Source: an uncultured Bacteroidia bacterium | Lineage (GTDB): Bacteria > Bacteroidota > Bacteroidia > Bacteroidales > UBA932 | DNA length: 58,354 nt | Direction of reading: 5' to 3' | Assembly: GCA_902781705.1 (NCBI GenBank) | Contig: CACZKE010000017.1 | Coordinates: 1 to 58,354, forward strand | Shown here: positions 17,135 through 25,738 of the stretch, piece after piece | How the letters are laid out: every line of letters starts with the position of its first letter | Position numbering within the stretch: position 1 is the first letter of the stretch | Notes under the pieces: model-generated | What the model saw: only the letters and a program-made list of their open reading frames with translations | The model's database searches: none | Told to the model about the DNA's origin: nothing | Program-made: the position numbers and the translations under genes

Positions 17135-17863
17135 CTATATGTCTTCGCGGAGACCGCCCATCAAGGGGGCAAGTTTCCGAAGCGTATCTTTCTTCAGTTC
17201 CCGTGCCTTATACTGGGCCTGCAGGGCCCGGAAGCGGTGGCAGTCGGAACCGATCATGCAATACCAACCTCTGTCGAGCAGGTCCAGGGCACGGACCCGG
17301 GCAGATTCCCCGTAGAAACCGACGATGGAAGGGAGGTTCAGTTGCAGCAGGCAGCCCATGTCGTGCAGCCGCTCATAGTCATCCGGATCCATGTAACGGT
17401 ACCGTTCGGGATGCGCAATGAGCGGACGGATGCCTCCCTTGAGCATGCTTTCGAGGATCTCCCACAGGTTGATGGGCGGTGCGACGGACGAAGTCTCCAC
17501 CAGCACCGTATCCTCACCGTGGTAGAGAAGATCCCGCGCGGCGAGACGTTTCTCGAAGAGGGTGTCGATCATGTATTCGGCCGCAAGATGGAACTGCATA
17601 TAACCGTCGTAAACGGATTTGAGTTCCTCGAATCTCGCCCGGATCCCCTCCGTGGTATTGGGGACATCCTCCATGACGTGGGGCGTGAACCAGACTTCGG
17701 AAACGCCCTCCTCCTCCAGGAACCGGAGGATGGAAAGCGCGTCTTCCTGTGTCTTTACGCCGTCGTCCAGGCCGTAAAGGATATGGCTGTGATTGTCCAC
17801 GGCTCCCTTCAGGAGTCCGCCTTCGAGGATGGATTTGTGCCGATGGAAAAACAGACCCATCAC
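17135..17863 (-). CDS. PHP-family tyrosine-protein phosphatase (CpsB/YwqE type)
   Basis: A 242-residue PHP-fold metallophosphatase. Metal ligands are visible in DNHSHILYGLDDG (His25 and His27), TPHVMED, LIAHPERY and GSDCHRF. CpsB/YwqE proteins dephosphorylate the tyrosine-rich tail of bacterial tyrosine kinases. Its start directly follows the wzc stop, so this is the matching phosphatase for the (GY)10 tail of Wzc. Together they should cycle Wzc phosphorylation and set polymer length or export. Confidence 0.93.
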   Translation of the reverse strand: MMGLFFHRHKSILEGGLLKGAVDNHSHILYGLDDGVKTQEDALSILRFLEEEGVSEVWFTPHVMEDVPNTTEGIRARFEELKSVYDGYMQFHLAAEYMIDTLFEKRLAARDLLYHGEDTVLVETSSVAPPINLWEILESMLKGGIRPLIAHPERYRYMDPDDYERLHDMGCLLQLNLPSIVGFYGESARVRALDLLDRGWYCMIGSDCHRFRALQAQYKARELKKDTLRKLAPLMGGLREDI

Positions 17864-20299
17864 TTACTTTTTCTCTTCGTTGCCATAGCCGTAGCCATAG
17901 CCGTAACCATAGCCGTAGCCATAACCATACCCGTAACCATACCCATGGCGGCCAGAGTAACCGTCCACGCCGTTCAGGATAATGGCCATCCGGTTGTACT
18001 TGTTCTCGTTGTACATCTGCTCGACGGCAGGGAGGGCCCGCTTGTCGAACAAGCCGGCGCGCACGATGAAGATGGTAATGTCGGCATGCGGGGCGATGAT
18101 GCTGGTATCGGCGACAAGATCCACCGGGGCGCAGTCCAGGAACACGTAGTCATAGCGCTCCTTCATGGCCGCGATGAGCATGCCCAGACGCTCGGAGACC
18201 AAAAGTTCGGCCGGGTTCGGAGGCAGGGAGCCCACCGGAAGGAGATCCAGGTTATCCTTGATTTTCACGACATGCTCAAACGGATCCTCATACTTGGCGT
18301 TCAAGTAAGAGGCGACACCGGTCGAATTCTTGCCCAGGGACTTCGAAAGGGTGGCCTTCCGGAGGTCCATGTCCAGGATGACGACCTTCTTGTTGCCCTT
18401 CAGGGCCATGGAGGCCGCAAGGTTCATCAAGGTGAACGTCTTACCGGCGTTCGGATTGAAGGAGGTGACCATGATGGCCTGCGTCTCGGTCTCACGGTGG
18501 ATCATGAGGTCCAGATTCGTACGGAGGACACGGAAAGCCTCATTGATGGGGTCGCGCTTGCCGTGCTGGACGATGATCTTGTTGTTCTTGCTGTCAAAGC
18601 GGTTGAGGCGGAAACGTTGCCAGTAATTCTTGGTGAGGCCCATCTGCGGCAGTTCGGCCAGGAAAGGAACGGAAAGCTTTCCGAGGTCTCCCCGACCCTT
18701 GACGGTGGTGTCCATGACCTTCATCACGTAGAACACGGCGAACGGAAGTCCGAAACCCAGGATGAGGGCGACCAGCAGGATCATCATCTTGTTCGGAGCG
18801 ACCGGAGCGTTGGCGCCGGTGGCGCGCTGGATGAGCCGGGTGTTTCCTACGGTCAGCAGGCCCTGGAGTTCATTTTCCTCACGCTTCTGGAGGAGGAAGA
18901 TATACAACTGCTCCTTGACTTTCTGCTGACGCTCGATGGAGAGGAGTTCCAGTTCTTGGCCGGAAGTGGAGGACAGGCGGCCCAGGATGGCGTTTTCCTG
19001 CGCTTCGATCTTGTTCACCTGCAGTTGCAGGGTGGAAATGAGGTTGTCGATGGAGCGGTTCACGGCGAGTTTGTACATCTCCAGACTCTTGTTCAGGTCC
19101 TGGACGTACGGGTTGTTCTCGCTGGACAGGGACAGGGACCGGTCACGCTCCAGGAGAGCCGTGTTATAGTCCCGGATCTGGGATTCGATGTTCGCGCTCG
19201 AGAGGCCGGAATTCGCCGGCATGAGGTCGTTCACATGGGCCGGGTCGTTGATGAACTGCTTGATCATCTTCGCGATCGCGAGTTGGTTGGATGCCTCGAA
19301 TCCCTGGGCCGAATAGGCCGTGGACTGCTGCATGTAGGCGCTTCCCACCTGCTGGACGTTCGTGATGTTGTGACTCTGCTTGTAGTCCTTGAGGTCCTGT
19401 TCGATGCCGCCGAGTTCACGTTCGATGACGTTCAGACGGTCGTTGATGAACAAGGAGGTGTTCCGGACGGACTGGTTCTTGTTCTCCACCCACTCCTCGT
19501 TGTAGATGTCCAGGAGCGTGCCGAGAACGGCCTCCGCCCGGGACGGGAAGACGTCCTTCAGGGAGAGGACCACGACGGAGGACTGCTTGCTGGAGAGGCC
19601 GGCGGAGAGGCGGGCGCAGTAACTCTTGGCCCGGCTGGCGGCATTCACCCAGGAGACCGTGATGTCGTTCTTCCACTTGCCGTAGTTTGCCGTGGGATAG
19701 ATGACAATCCGGCCGATGGGCGTATCCAGGGTATCCTTCACGTGCCCGGTAGCCTTGAAACCCTTGTACTCGCTGGAACCGATGAAGAAATCGCGGATGG
19801 TAAAAGTGCTGTCCTTCCCGTTGGAGATGTTGAAGGAAAAACTCGAGGCGGCGATCTCATCCGTCAGTTGGAGTTCGATCGGGGAGTTCTTGTACATCTC
19901 GCGGACGCGGAGGAACTGGTTGTCGATATAGGAGGTTTCCAGTCCGAGGCGGGAGACGACACGCTGCATCAGGTCGGGAGCGGCGAAGGCTTCGATCTCA
20001 TTGTCCACGTTGGTACCGGAGGAATACCGGCGGGCGGTCCCGGCGAAGGAAGTGAGATCGCGCATCATGGAAGCCTGCGAATCCTCGTCCACGATGACCT
20101 TTTCCGTACGGCTGTAAGTCTTCGGAGTCTTGTACAGATAGAAGCCGGCGATGAAAAGGGCGGCGAGGATGCAGGAAACGTACCACCATTTGTGGTCCCA
20201 CACGAGGGACCAAAGGTCGGCGAGTTGGAGGGACTGTTCCTCTTCCTGCCCCTGCTGGCCGGTCGAGAGCGGAAGGTTGTTCTGAAGATTGTCTGCCAT
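17864..20299 (-). CDS. Wzc-type tyrosine autokinase / polysaccharide co-polymerase
   Basis: An 811-residue protein. A Wzz domain is flanked by membrane helices at about residues 38-56 and 505-527. The cytoplasmic BY-kinase domain has Walker A (TSFNPNAGKTFT, about 612-620), Walker A' (VVILDMDLRK, about 642) and Walker B (YDYVFLDCAPVD, about 720). It ends in an unusual tail with Tyr781 and ten consecutive Gly-Tyr units (tyrosines 787-805 at every second residue) before NEEKK. The tail is the autophosphorylation cluster. The ATG at 20299 lies 4 bases after wza. It controls chain length and couples synthesis to Wza export. Confidence 0.96.
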   Translation of the reverse strand: MADNLQNNLPLSTGQQGQEEEQSLQLADLWSLVWDHKWWYVSCILAALFIAGFYLYKTPKTYSRTEKVIVDEDSQASMMRDLTSFAGTARRYSSGTNVDNEIEAFAAPDLMQRVVSRLGLETSYIDNQFLRVREMYKNSPIELQLTDEIAASSFSFNISNGKDSTFTIRDFFIGSSEYKGFKATGHVKDTLDTPIGRIVIYPTANYGKWKNDITVSWVNAASRAKSYCARLSAGLSSKQSSVVVLSLKDVFPSRAEAVLGTLLDIYNEEWVENKNQSVRNTSLFINDRLNVIERELGGIEQDLKDYKQSHNITNVQQVGSAYMQQSTAYSAQGFEASNQLAIAKMIKQFINDPAHVNDLMPANSGLSSANIESQIRDYNTALLERDRSLSLSSENNPYVQDLNKSLEMYKLAVNRSIDNLISTLQLQVNKIEAQENAILGRLSSTSGQELELLSIERQQKVKEQLYIFLLQKREENELQGLLTVGNTRLIQRATGANAPVAPNKMMILLVALILGFGLPFAVFYVMKVMDTTVKGRGDLGKLSVPFLAELPQMGLTKNYWQRFRLNRFDSKNNKIIVQHGKRDPINEAFRVLRTNLDLMIHRETETQAIMVTSFNPNAGKTFTLMNLAASMALKGNKKVVILDMDLRKATLSKSLGKNSTGVASYLNAKYEDPFEHVVKIKDNLDLLPVGSLPPNPAELLVSERLGMLIAAMKERYDYVFLDCAPVDLVADTSIIAPHADITIFIVRAGLFDKRALPAVEQMYNENKYNRMAIILNGVDGYSGRHGYGYGYGYGYGYGYGYGYGYGNEEKK
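17885..17944 (-). repeat. Hexanucleotide repeat encoding (Gly-Tyr)10
   Basis: Ten tandem GGN-TAY units (6 bases each) near the 3' end of wzc. Glycine codons alternate between GGC, GGT and GGG and tyrosine codons between TAC and TAT, so the array is imperfect at DNA level although perfect at protein level. Copy number could change by recombination or slippage in frame-preserving 6-base steps. Confidence 0.95.
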
Positions 20300-20303
20300 A
20301 GTC

Positions 20304-21125
20304 TTACTTGTTGACGCGGACGATATTGATGATGAGGGTGGCCATGGTGGCGCTGATGGAAGCGAGGGAAATCCAGAAACTTCCGGACTTGAAGTAGTTC
20401 TCGTTGATCTCGCCCTGGCCGGCACGGACCGTGGACGGAGTGACGTACACGACATCGTTCTGCTGGAGATAGTAGGCCGGGGAATCGAAGATGTCGCTCC
20501 GGGTAAGGTCCATCTGGAAGATCTGGCGCCGTCCGTTCTGTTCGCGGATCACCTTCACGTCTTCGCGCTGGCCATAGATGGTGAGGTCACGGGCCAGGGC
20601 CAGGGCCTGGAGGATGGTAATCTTGTCACCCTGGACGGTATAAGTGCCGGGAGCCGTGACTTCACCGAGGACGGAAACCTTGAAATTCAGGAACTCGACC
20701 GTCACGATGGCATCCTTCAGCAGCCCCTCGTCGGCCAGTTTCTGCTTGATCAGTTCCTGGAGTTCCCACCGGTTGAGCCCGCCCACATGGATAAGGCCGA
20801 GGGACGGGAAATCAATCATGCCCGAATTGTCCACGACATAACCGGTAATGCGCTGGCTCCCGCCGGTCACTCCCATTTCCGTGCCTGCATAGAAAGACGC
20901 GACAGAAAGGTTGAAAGGAACCGCCATCTTGGGATCGCGGCTGGTCACGACGATGGAGAGTTGGTCCTGCGGCTGGATGATGATGCCCTTGTTCACCTTC
21001 ATGGTCATTGTGGTATCCTGCCGGACATCCTGCAGATAATTGATTTTCTTGTATGTCTGCGGATTGCAGGAAGCGAGTGCGGCTATCAGGACCGCTGCCA
21101 CAACGGCATGTAGAATCTTCTTCAT
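20304..21125 (-). CDS. Polysaccharide export lipoprotein (Wza family)
   Basis: A 273-residue outer-membrane export protein. The signal peptide MKKILHAVVAAVLIAALASC ends in a lipobox (LASC). The body contains the Poly_export domain (IIIQPQDQLSIVVTSRDP, then SGMIDFPSLGLIHVGGLNRWELQELIKQKL) and SLBB-type repeats (VSVLGEVTAPGTYTVQGDKITILQAL). The C-terminus ends in a hydrophobic helix, SFWISLASISATMATLIINIV. It forms the capsule export channel with Wzc. ATG 21125 is preferred over a GTG at 21143. It is the first gene of the operon, about 28 bases after its -7 element. Confidence 0.95.
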   Translation of the reverse strand: MKKILHAVVAAVLIAALASCNPQTYKKINYLQDVRQDTTMTMKVNKGIIIQPQDQLSIVVTSRDPKMAVPFNLSVASFYAGTEMGVTGGSQRITGYVVDNSGMIDFPSLGLIHVGGLNRWELQELIKQKLADEGLLKDAIVTVEFLNFKVSVLGEVTAPGTYTVQGDKITILQALALARDLTIYGQREDVKVIREQNGRRQIFQMDLTRSDIFDSPAYYLQQNDVVYVTPSTVRAGQGEINENYFKSGSFWISLASISATMATLIINIVRVNK

Positions 21126-21153
21126 TCTAAATTCGATTAACACTATAAGTGTG

Positions 21154-21185
21154 CAAATTTACGGTTTTTCCGTAAGGAAAGCAAA
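21154..21185 (-). promoter_or_regulatory. Capsule operon promoter with inverted repeat
   Basis: On the minus strand TTTG (21185-21182) is followed after exactly 20 bases by TAAATTTG (21161-21154), matching the Bacteroidota -33/-7 consensus (TTTG / TAnnTTTG). An inverted repeat, TTACGG-TTTTT-CCGTAA (21159-21175), overlaps the upstream edge of the -7 element and could be an operator for a repressor. Confidence 0.8.
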
Positions 21186-21203
21186 TTATTGGCCGGAAAG
21201 TGC

Positions 21204-21211
21204 TATCTTTG
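21204..21211 (+). promoter_or_regulatory. rnhA -7 promoter element
   Basis: TATCTTTG matches TAnnTTTG and ends 7 bases before the rnhA ATG, so the transcript would have almost no 5' leader. No clear -33 element is seen at the usual distance. Confidence 0.6.
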
Positions 21212-21218
21212 CAATACC

Positions 21219-21707
21219 ATGGAGCAGAACAGACCGCCCATCTTCCTGTACACCGACGGGGCCGCCAGCGGCAACCCCGGTCCGGGAGGATATGGCGTGG
21301 TCCTTTGCTGCGGGAACCTCCGGAAGGAGATGTCGGAAGGATTCCGCCTCACCACGAACAACCGGATGGAACTTCTCGCCGTCGTGAAGGGACTCGAGGC
21401 CATCCGTTGGGACAATGCCGAAGTGCATGTCTGGAGCGACTCCTCCTACGTGGTGAAGGCCATCAACGAAGGCTGGCTCGAGAAGTGGAAGCGCACCGGC
21501 TTCGCCAAGAAGAAGAACGTGGACCTCTGGCTTCGGTTCGACGCCGTCTTCCGCCGCCACCGGGTCTCCTTCAACTGGCTCAAGGGCCATGCCGGACATC
21601 CCGAGAACGAGCGATGCGACGCCCTGGCCGTCGCGGCCTATCACGGAGAGAACCTGCAGGAAGACATGGGCTATATTGCTGAAACACAAGGATTGAACAT
21701 CATATGA
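21219..21707 (+). CDS. rnhA: Ribonuclease HI
   Basis: A 162-residue RNase HI. It has all the active-site acids: Asp13 in LYTDGAASGNPGPGG, Glu51 in NNRMEL, Asp74 in WSDSSYV, Asp134 in ERCDALA, and the catalytic-loop His124 in KGHAGHPEN. It degrades RNA in RNA-DNA hybrids (R-loops, primers). The ATG at 21219 was chosen over an upstream TTG that would precede the promoter element. It overlaps pdxA as ATGA, so the two are translationally coupled. Confidence 0.96.
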   Translation: MEQNRPPIFLYTDGAASGNPGPGGYGVVLCCGNLRKEMSEGFRLTTNNRMELLAVVKGLEAIRWDNAEVHVWSDSSYVVKAINEGWLEKWKRTGFAKKKNVDLWLRFDAVFRRHRVSFNWLKGHAGHPENERCDALAVAAYHGENLQEDMGYIAETQGLNII

Positions 21708-22735
21708 GCAAACCCAGACTCGTCGTCGGCATCACCCAGGGTGATTCCAACGGCATCGGATACGAAGTCATCATCAAGTCCCTTGCGGACTCCCGCATCC
21801 TGGACTCCTTCACCCCGGTGGTGTACGGGTCCTCCAAGATTTTCGGATTCTACCGGAAAGGCCTCCACGACATCGACCAGATGGACACGTACGTGATCCA
21901 GAGCGCCCGGGACATCCAGCAGCGGAAGGTCAACATCGTCAACTGCCTTCCGGACAATTTCTACGCGGAGCCCGGCCAGTCCACGCCGGATGCCGCCAAG
22001 GCGGCGATCCTCGCCCTGGAAGCCGCCGTTCGCGACCTCAAGGAAGGCAACATCGACGTCCTCGTAACAGGCCCCATCAACAAGCGGGCGATGGCCGGCG
22101 AGGGATTCCGCTTTACCGGCCATACGGAATACCTGCAGGAGGCCTTCGGGGCGCAGGATATCGCCATGATCATGATTTCCAGTCAGTTGAAGGTGGCTGT
22201 CGCCACGGGGCACATTCCCCTCGCCGATGTAGCCGGCACCCTGACCAAGGAAGGCATCCTCAAGAAACTTCGCCTGATGCACGCCTCGCTGGAGCGGGAT
22301 TTCGGCATCGTCAGCCCCAAGATCGCCGTCCTGGGCCTGAATCCCCACTGCGGGGACGGCGGCCTGCTCGGCGACGAGGAGAAGGACGTCATCCTGCCGG
22401 CCGTGCTGGAAGCGCAGGCGGAGGGCATCCTCGCCTTCGGCCCCTACTCCCCCGACGGATTCTTCGGCCTGGGGAACTATGCCAAGTTCGACGCCACCCT
22501 GGCGATGTACCACGACCAGGGCCTGGCTCCGTTCAAGGCCCTCGCCTTCCATGACGGGGTGAACTTCACGGCAGGCCTCCCGGTCATCCGCACGTCTCCG
22601 GACCACGGCACGGCCTACGACCTCGCCGGCCGCGACGAAGCGGACCCGCGTTCCATGATGCACGCCATCTACGCGGCGATAGACATCTTCCACCACCGGC
22701 TCGCTTACGACGAGTTGCACCAGGGAAGGGACTAG
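21704..22735 (+). CDS. pdxA: 4-hydroxythreonine-4-phosphate dehydrogenase
   Basis: A 343-residue PdxA. GITQGDSNGIGYEVIIK, VTGPINKRAM, FTGHTEYLQE (metal His), TGHIPLADV and MYHDQGLAPFKAL (metal His) match the family over full length. It oxidises 4-phosphohydroxythreonine in the pyridoxal phosphate pathway (DXP-dependent). Its stop codon overlaps the stop of the convergent ABC-transporter gene by 4 bases. Confidence 0.96.
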   Translation: MSKPRLVVGITQGDSNGIGYEVIIKSLADSRILDSFTPVVYGSSKIFGFYRKGLHDIDQMDTYVIQSARDIQQRKVNIVNCLPDNFYAEPGQSTPDAAKAAILALEAAVRDLKEGNIDVLVTGPINKRAMAGEGFRFTGHTEYLQEAFGAQDIAMIMISSQLKVAVATGHIPLADVAGTLTKEGILKKLRLMHASLERDFGIVSPKIAVLGLNPHCGDGGLLGDEEKDVILPAVLEAQAEGILAFGPYSPDGFFGLGNYAKFDATLAMYHDQGLAPFKALAFHDGVNFTAGLPVIRTSPDHGTAYDLAGRDEADPRSMMHAIYAAIDIFHHRLAYDELHQGRD

Positions 22736-24372
22736 GCGAGCCGCTGGACCGGACAGGTCCTTTTGCAATACTGCGCGATCTTTTCGCGGTGGGTAATGAA
22801 GATCATCGTCTTGCCCGCCGCTTTTTTCGTGAGGTTTTCCATCAGTTGCGCCTCGGTGGCGGGATCCAGCGAGGAACTGAACTCGTCCAGCAGGAGGATG
22901 CTGCCCGGGCGGAGGAGCCCCCGGGCGATGGCGATGCGCTGTGCCTGGCCTTCGCTCAGGCCCGCGCCCCCTTCCCCGCATCGCGTGTCCAGCCCGTCGG
23001 GAAGTTCCAGCACGAAATCCGCCACGGCGGTCCGTAAGGCGTCCACCATCTGGGTTTCCGTCGCCTCGGAATTGCCCATGAGGAGGTTTTCCCGGACGGT
23101 TCCGCTGAAGAGGGTATTCCCCTGCGGGACATAGACGAGGTTGCAGCGGGTGGCCGGAGAGGCCTCCACTTCGCGATGGGCATCATACAGGGTGACCGAC
23201 CCCTTTATCGGCTTCAGGAGAGCCAGCATGAGGCGGATGAGGGTACTCTTCCCCGCCCCGGTCTCGCCGACGATGGCCGTCCGGGAGAGCGGCGGGAAAT
23301 CGAAGTCCATGTCCTTCAGGATCATCCGCGATCCGTCGGGATACCGGTATCCCAGTCCCCGGACACGGATACCGGCCGGACCGTCCAGTTTGACAGGGTC
23401 TCCGGCTTCGGCCCTGGGGGCGTCCTCCAGTTCCATCAAGCGGTCGATGGAGGCCGTCGCATAGACAAAGGACGGGATCTGCCGGGTCAGGTTCACGACC
23501 GGACGCTGGATCTGACCGACAAGTTGCAGGAACGCCGTCATGACACCGAAGGTGATATTCCCCTCCGATATGCCGTACACGCCCCACAGGAAGGCGGCGA
23601 TATACCCGAACGAGAAAGCGGCACTGACCATCGTCCGGGCGATGACATTGAAGCGGGTACGCTCCACGATCTGCCCGTATTCCCGGTCCTGGAGCCCGTC
23701 CAGACGGTCTTCCATCCGGCTTTCGTTCTCCATGGACTGGATGACCATCCGGTGCTGGAGACTTTCCTGCAGGTGGCTCTGCACTTCGCTCTCGGTTTCC
23801 CGGATGCCCCGGGTCATCTCCCGCAGGCGCCGGAAGAACAGTTTGCTGAACAGGACGAAGAGCGGCGTCACCACGACCAGCAGAAGCGCCAGCCGCCAGT
23901 CCATCGTACACAGGAAAACAATGGCCGCCACCAACTGGACGAGCGTCGTGAAGATTTGCGGGACATCGGAGCAGATCACCCCGGTCACCGTACTCACGTC
24001 CGTTTCCAGCCTGTTCACGGTATCACCCGTGTGCCGGCGTTCCTTACCCAGCCATTCGGACTGCAGGAGGCAGGAATAGAGCCCTTTCCGGATGACGAAA
24101 TTCATCCTGGAATTCGTCAGGTTCTCCAGGCGCACGTTGATGGCCGATACGGCCAGCCGAAGGGCCACCACCCCGAGGATGATGCCCGTATACATGGGAA
24201 GACTTCCCGGCACCACCCCGGTGGCGATGTCCACCAGGTGCTTGCACAGCCAGATGAAAAACAGGTTCAGGCCCACGTTCACGGAGCCCAGGAGGATGTT
24301 CACGAGGACGGCGCCCCGCGCCCCCTCCGAATGCGCCCAGAGCCAGCGCAGGTATTTCAGGATCGTTTTCAT
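22732..24372 (-). CDS. ABC exporter, fused membrane and ATPase domains
   Basis: A 546-residue half-transporter. Residues about 15-300 hold six membrane helices; the ATPase domain follows with Walker A (VGETGAGKST), Q-loop VPQGN, signature LSEGQAQR, Walker B (SILLLDEFSSSLD) and switch His (ITHRE). There is no C39 peptidase domain. It closes a cassette with a nucleotidyltransferase, a PqqD protein and an S24/S26 peptidase, so it may export a small modified peptide; a general lipid or drug exporter cannot be excluded. Start at 24372 (ATGA overlap with the nucleotidyltransferase gene). Confidence 0.9.
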   Translation of the reverse strand: MKTILKYLRWLWAHSEGARGAVLVNILLGSVNVGLNLFFIWLCKHLVDIATGVVPGSLPMYTGIILGVVALRLAVSAINVRLENLTNSRMNFVIRKGLYSCLLQSEWLGKERRHTGDTVNRLETDVSTVTGVICSDVPQIFTTLVQLVAAIVFLCTMDWRLALLLVVVTPLFVLFSKLFFRRLREMTRGIRETESEVQSHLQESLQHRMVIQSMENESRMEDRLDGLQDREYGQIVERTRFNVIARTMVSAAFSFGYIAAFLWGVYGISEGNITFGVMTAFLQLVGQIQRPVVNLTRQIPSFVYATASIDRLMELEDAPRAEAGDPVKLDGPAGIRVRGLGYRYPDGSRMILKDMDFDFPPLSRTAIVGETGAGKSTLIRLMLALLKPIKGSVTLYDAHREVEASPATRCNLVYVPQGNTLFSGTVRENLLMGNSEATETQMVDALRTAVADFVLELPDGLDTRCGEGGAGLSEGQAQRIAIARGLLRPGSILLLDEFSSSLDPATEAQLMENLTKKAAGKTMIFITHREKIAQYCKRTCPVQRLA

Positions 24373-25499
24373 TCGCCGTCGGAAAGTCTTTGGAGTCCAT
24401 AGCCGAAAGCCCCGAGGAAGAAACGCAGGGATTCTTTCGGGAAGGTGCGGAAATGGCGCAGGCGGTCGCAGACCACCTTCTGCCAGAAGGAGTGGACCTT
24501 CCGGACCAGGTAGGCTTCTTTCCCCCGGGAGCGGGCCCTGTTCTTGCCGAAGTTTCCGCAGCGGCGGATGTAGCGCCAGATGCGGGCGTTCTTCGCGGAA
24601 TCGGGTCGGGCGGCAAGCGGAAGTTTCTCCGCGGGACAGCCCAGATACTCCTGCACAAAACCAGTGAATACTTTCCACAAGTTCTTGATTCCCAGTTTAT
24701 CAAGGTCGTTCTCCAGAAGTATCGGATGAATATCCCGCTTATGGACCGATATGAAGGTCATCCAGTCGGTGAGTTGCCTCAGGCCCACACCACCGGACCA
24801 GTAATGCTGCAGGAAATGGACGAAGATATAGACCGCGTTGAAGTTCGCCTCCGGAACAGGGATCTCCGCCTCGCCAATGGAGACGGCGGGAAGCGGCCGG
24901 CCGTCGAACTGTTCCTCGAGCATCGCCGCAAGTTGCCGGTCCAACTTCCTGGACATCAGCGTACTGATACTTCCGTGAAGTTCGACTTCGATGCTGTGGA
25001 AATACATTCCCTGATGATAGATCGCAGGGGCTTCCTCCTCCACCTTCGTGGCCTTGGGAAGCAGGACCGCCTTCGCCGCCTCATAGGAAGCCGGCGGCAG
25101 GAGGAGGTCGATGTCGCCGGGCTGCCGGCGGGCGGGATCCGGATAATCCTGCGCGAGGGACTGTCCCTTGACCAGGACGGCGGGGATTCCATCCAATGCC
25201 TTGAACACCTTGGGGATGAAGGCCTCCAACTGTGCATTCCGGCGGGCCGTACTCATCATGTCCCCAAGGAAAGGGTCCAGCCGTTCCGGCGCCGCGGGCA
25301 GGCACTCCTTCGGCAGACGGTTGATTCCGTCGGTCACGAGCCCGACCGACGTCTGCTCGTAGGAAAGGCGGTAGAGGGCCTTCCAATCGGTCTCGCCGGA
25401 GGCAAAAAGCGTCCTGTCCGGGACTTCATTCCAAAGCCCGGAGCGCAGGAGCGTGAAGAACTGTCCTTCTACTCGTCGATGATCCCGATTTCCTTCCAC
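24369..25499 (-). CDS. Nucleotidyltransferase family protein (NTP_transf_5 type)
   Basis: A protein of about 376 residues with VLVKGQSLAQDYPDPARRQPGDIDLLLPP (about residues 108-136), the G-S/D-x-D-like core of uncharacterised nucleotidyltransferases (PF14907) that occur in lasso-peptide and other RiPP-like clusters. The C-terminal part is basic. No ATG fits. GTG at 25499 is preferred, and TTG at 25508 is possible; both overlap the PqqD gene by 30-40 bases. Function unknown: it may add a nucleotide or phosphate to a peptide or small molecule handled by the cassette. Confidence 0.82.
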   Translation of the reverse strand: MEGNRDHRRVEGQFFTLLRSGLWNEVPDRTLFASGETDWKALYRLSYEQTSVGLVTDGINRLPKECLPAAPERLDPFLGDMMSTARRNAQLEAFIPKVFKALDGIPAVLVKGQSLAQDYPDPARRQPGDIDLLLPPASYEAAKAVLLPKATKVEEEAPAIYHQGMYFHSIEVELHGSISTLMSRKLDRQLAAMLEEQFDGRPLPAVSIGEAEIPVPEANFNAVYIFVHFLQHYWSGGVGLRQLTDWMTFISVHKRDIHPILLENDLDKLGIKNLWKVFTGFVQEYLGCPAEKLPLAARPDSAKNARIWRYIRRCGNFGKNRARSRGKEAYLVRKVHSFWQKVVCDRLRHFRTFPKESLRFFLGAFGYGLQRLSDGE

Positions 25500-25738
25500 G
25501 TCTTGCAAAGGACGGTCGCGTCCTTCAGGGCCGTCGCCTCGTCCACCTCGTACTCCTCCAGCAGCAGCGCCGCCAGGGATTCCGGAGTGAATTCCTTCCC
25601 TTGCACCGCCTTGAACAGATAGGCGGCGGAGTCGTTCAGACTCACCAGTTTGGAGAAATTGACGTTGGCCGCCCCCTCGCCGGAGACGACATGCTGGCCA
25701 CAGATGGTCCGTAACACAAACCCTTCCTTGATTTTCAT
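25469..25738 (-). CDS. PqqD-family protein (possible RiPP recognition element)
   Basis: An 89-residue protein, the full size for a PqqD domain. MKIKEGFVLRTICGQHVVSGEG, then NFSKLVSLNDSAAYLFKAVQGKEFTPESLAALLLEEYEV, then a helical end. PqqD-like winged-helix domains bind leader peptides of ribosomally made, modified peptides. No precursor peptide or modification enzyme is seen alongside, so its partner is unknown. Start at 25738 (ATGA overlap with the peptidase gene). Confidence 0.88.
   Translation of the reverse strand: MKIKEGFVLRTICGQHVVSGEGAANVNFSKLVSLNDSAAYLFKAVQGKEFTPESLAALLLEEYEVDEATALKDATVLCKTWKEIGIIDE

Noticed and set aside
17885-17944. CRISPR or satellite array
   Set aside because: The 6-base units are in frame within wzc and encode Gly-Tyr, without spacers.
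17237-20314. A 1025-codon open frame antisense to wzc
   Set aside because: Its sequence is low-complexity (HH, VV, GG, DD runs) and mirrors the C/G-rich third positions of wzc, which has full domain evidence. Similar long antisense frames lie opposite recG, the S9 peptidase, gdhA and the M6 protease for the same reason.
21154-21185. Invertible capsule promoter
   Set aside because: The inverted repeat is only 6 bp with a 5-base loop inside the promoter. Invertible promoters need longer repeats flanking the whole promoter, and no recombinase gene is nearby.
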